From assembly GCA_028690255.1 (NCBI GenBank), contig JAQVBP010000010.1, positions 12,499-33,395 on the forward strand: a stretch of DNA of 20,897 nucleotides, written 5' to 3'. The DNA is from Methanosarcinaceae archaeon. GTDB taxonomy: Archaea > Halobacteriota > Methanosarcinia > Methanosarcinales > Methanosarcinaceae. This document shows positions 20,759 to 20,897 of the stretch, in pieces. Every line of letters starts with the position of its first letter. The stretch's first letter is position 1. Under the pieces are notes generated by a model. The model was not told the origin of the DNA, made no database searches, and saw nothing but the letters and a program-made list of their open reading frames with translations. The translations under genes and the position numbers were made by a program.

Positions 20759-20897
20759 ATTACAAAAGTTAATTACAAAAGTTAATTACAAAAGTTAATT
20801 ACAAAAGTTAATTACAAAAGTTAATTACAAAAGTTAATTACAAAAGTTAATTACAAAAGTTAATTACAAAAGTTAATTACAAAAGTTAATTACAAAA
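20756..20897. repeat. Perfect 13-bp tandem array running off the window
   Basis: The unit TTAATTACAAAAG repeats without error from 20769 to the last base: nine full copies and 12 bases of a tenth. A first variant unit, TGAATTACAAAAG at 20756-20768, supplies the stop codon of the preceding gene. There are no spacers, so it is not a CRISPR. The array continues outside the window. Confidence 0.97.

Noticed and set aside
20756..20897. CRISPR array at the right edge
   Set aside because: The 13-bp units are contiguous without spacers and far shorter than CRISPR repeats.

Overview
The window reads as chromosomal DNA of a Methanosarcina-type methanogenic archaeon. The support is an archaeal TATA-binding protein, an HMf-type histone, an archaeal clamp-loader small subunit (RfcS), an AglJ-like dolichyl-phosphate glycosyltransferase, two-subunit pyruvate carboxylase next to its biotin ligase, TATA-box promoters instead of -35/-10 boxes, and long AT-rich intergenic DNA around more GC-rich genes. 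The genus is inferred from protein resemblance; no database search was run.

Layout. 1-2426 (+): scpA (5' end outside the window) and scpB, the kleisin and winged-helix subunits of the SMC condensin. 2666-3217 (+): TATA-binding protein. 3464-4384 (+): membrane-anchored glycosyltransferase. 4763-6049 (+): thiC behind a near-perfect 20-bp palindrome and a clear TATA box. 6252-10001 (-): three tandem paralogous lipoproteins with a LolA-like domain plus a DUF4367-like domain. 10002-10504: a largely gene-free stretch with orphan TATA boxes and a small possible ORF. 10505-11380 (-): an unrelated lipoprotein with an acidic repeat tether. 11563-13105 (+): rfcS, apparently starting at an ATT codon, and a small membrane protein. 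13375-13644 (+): a two-cluster ferredoxin, convergent with a histone gene (13719-13928, -). 14190-15230 (+): a SAM methyltransferase split by a Ser-Gly-Lys repeat. 15766-20058 (+): pycB-pycA-birA, followed and overlapped by a secreted, membrane-anchored protein with an S-layer-like domain (20042-20758). The window ends inside a perfect 13-bp tandem array.

How genes work together. PycA carboxylates biotin, PycB carries biotin on Lys537 and moves the carboxyl group to pyruvate, and BirA attaches the biotin. BirA also has an N-terminal DNA-binding domain, and repeated TGTTAACA palindromes flank a TATA box upstream of pycB. This suggests a self-contained, biotin-responsive regulatory loop.

The most unusual points are the ATT start of rfcS, the TGTTAACA cluster, two dispersed intergenic repeat families seen twice each at 3' ends of genes, a roughly 230-residue C-terminal extension on ScpB, the triplicated lipoproteins, and many short tandem repeats (9, 10, 13, 15, 18, 20 and 25 bp) both inside genes and between them.
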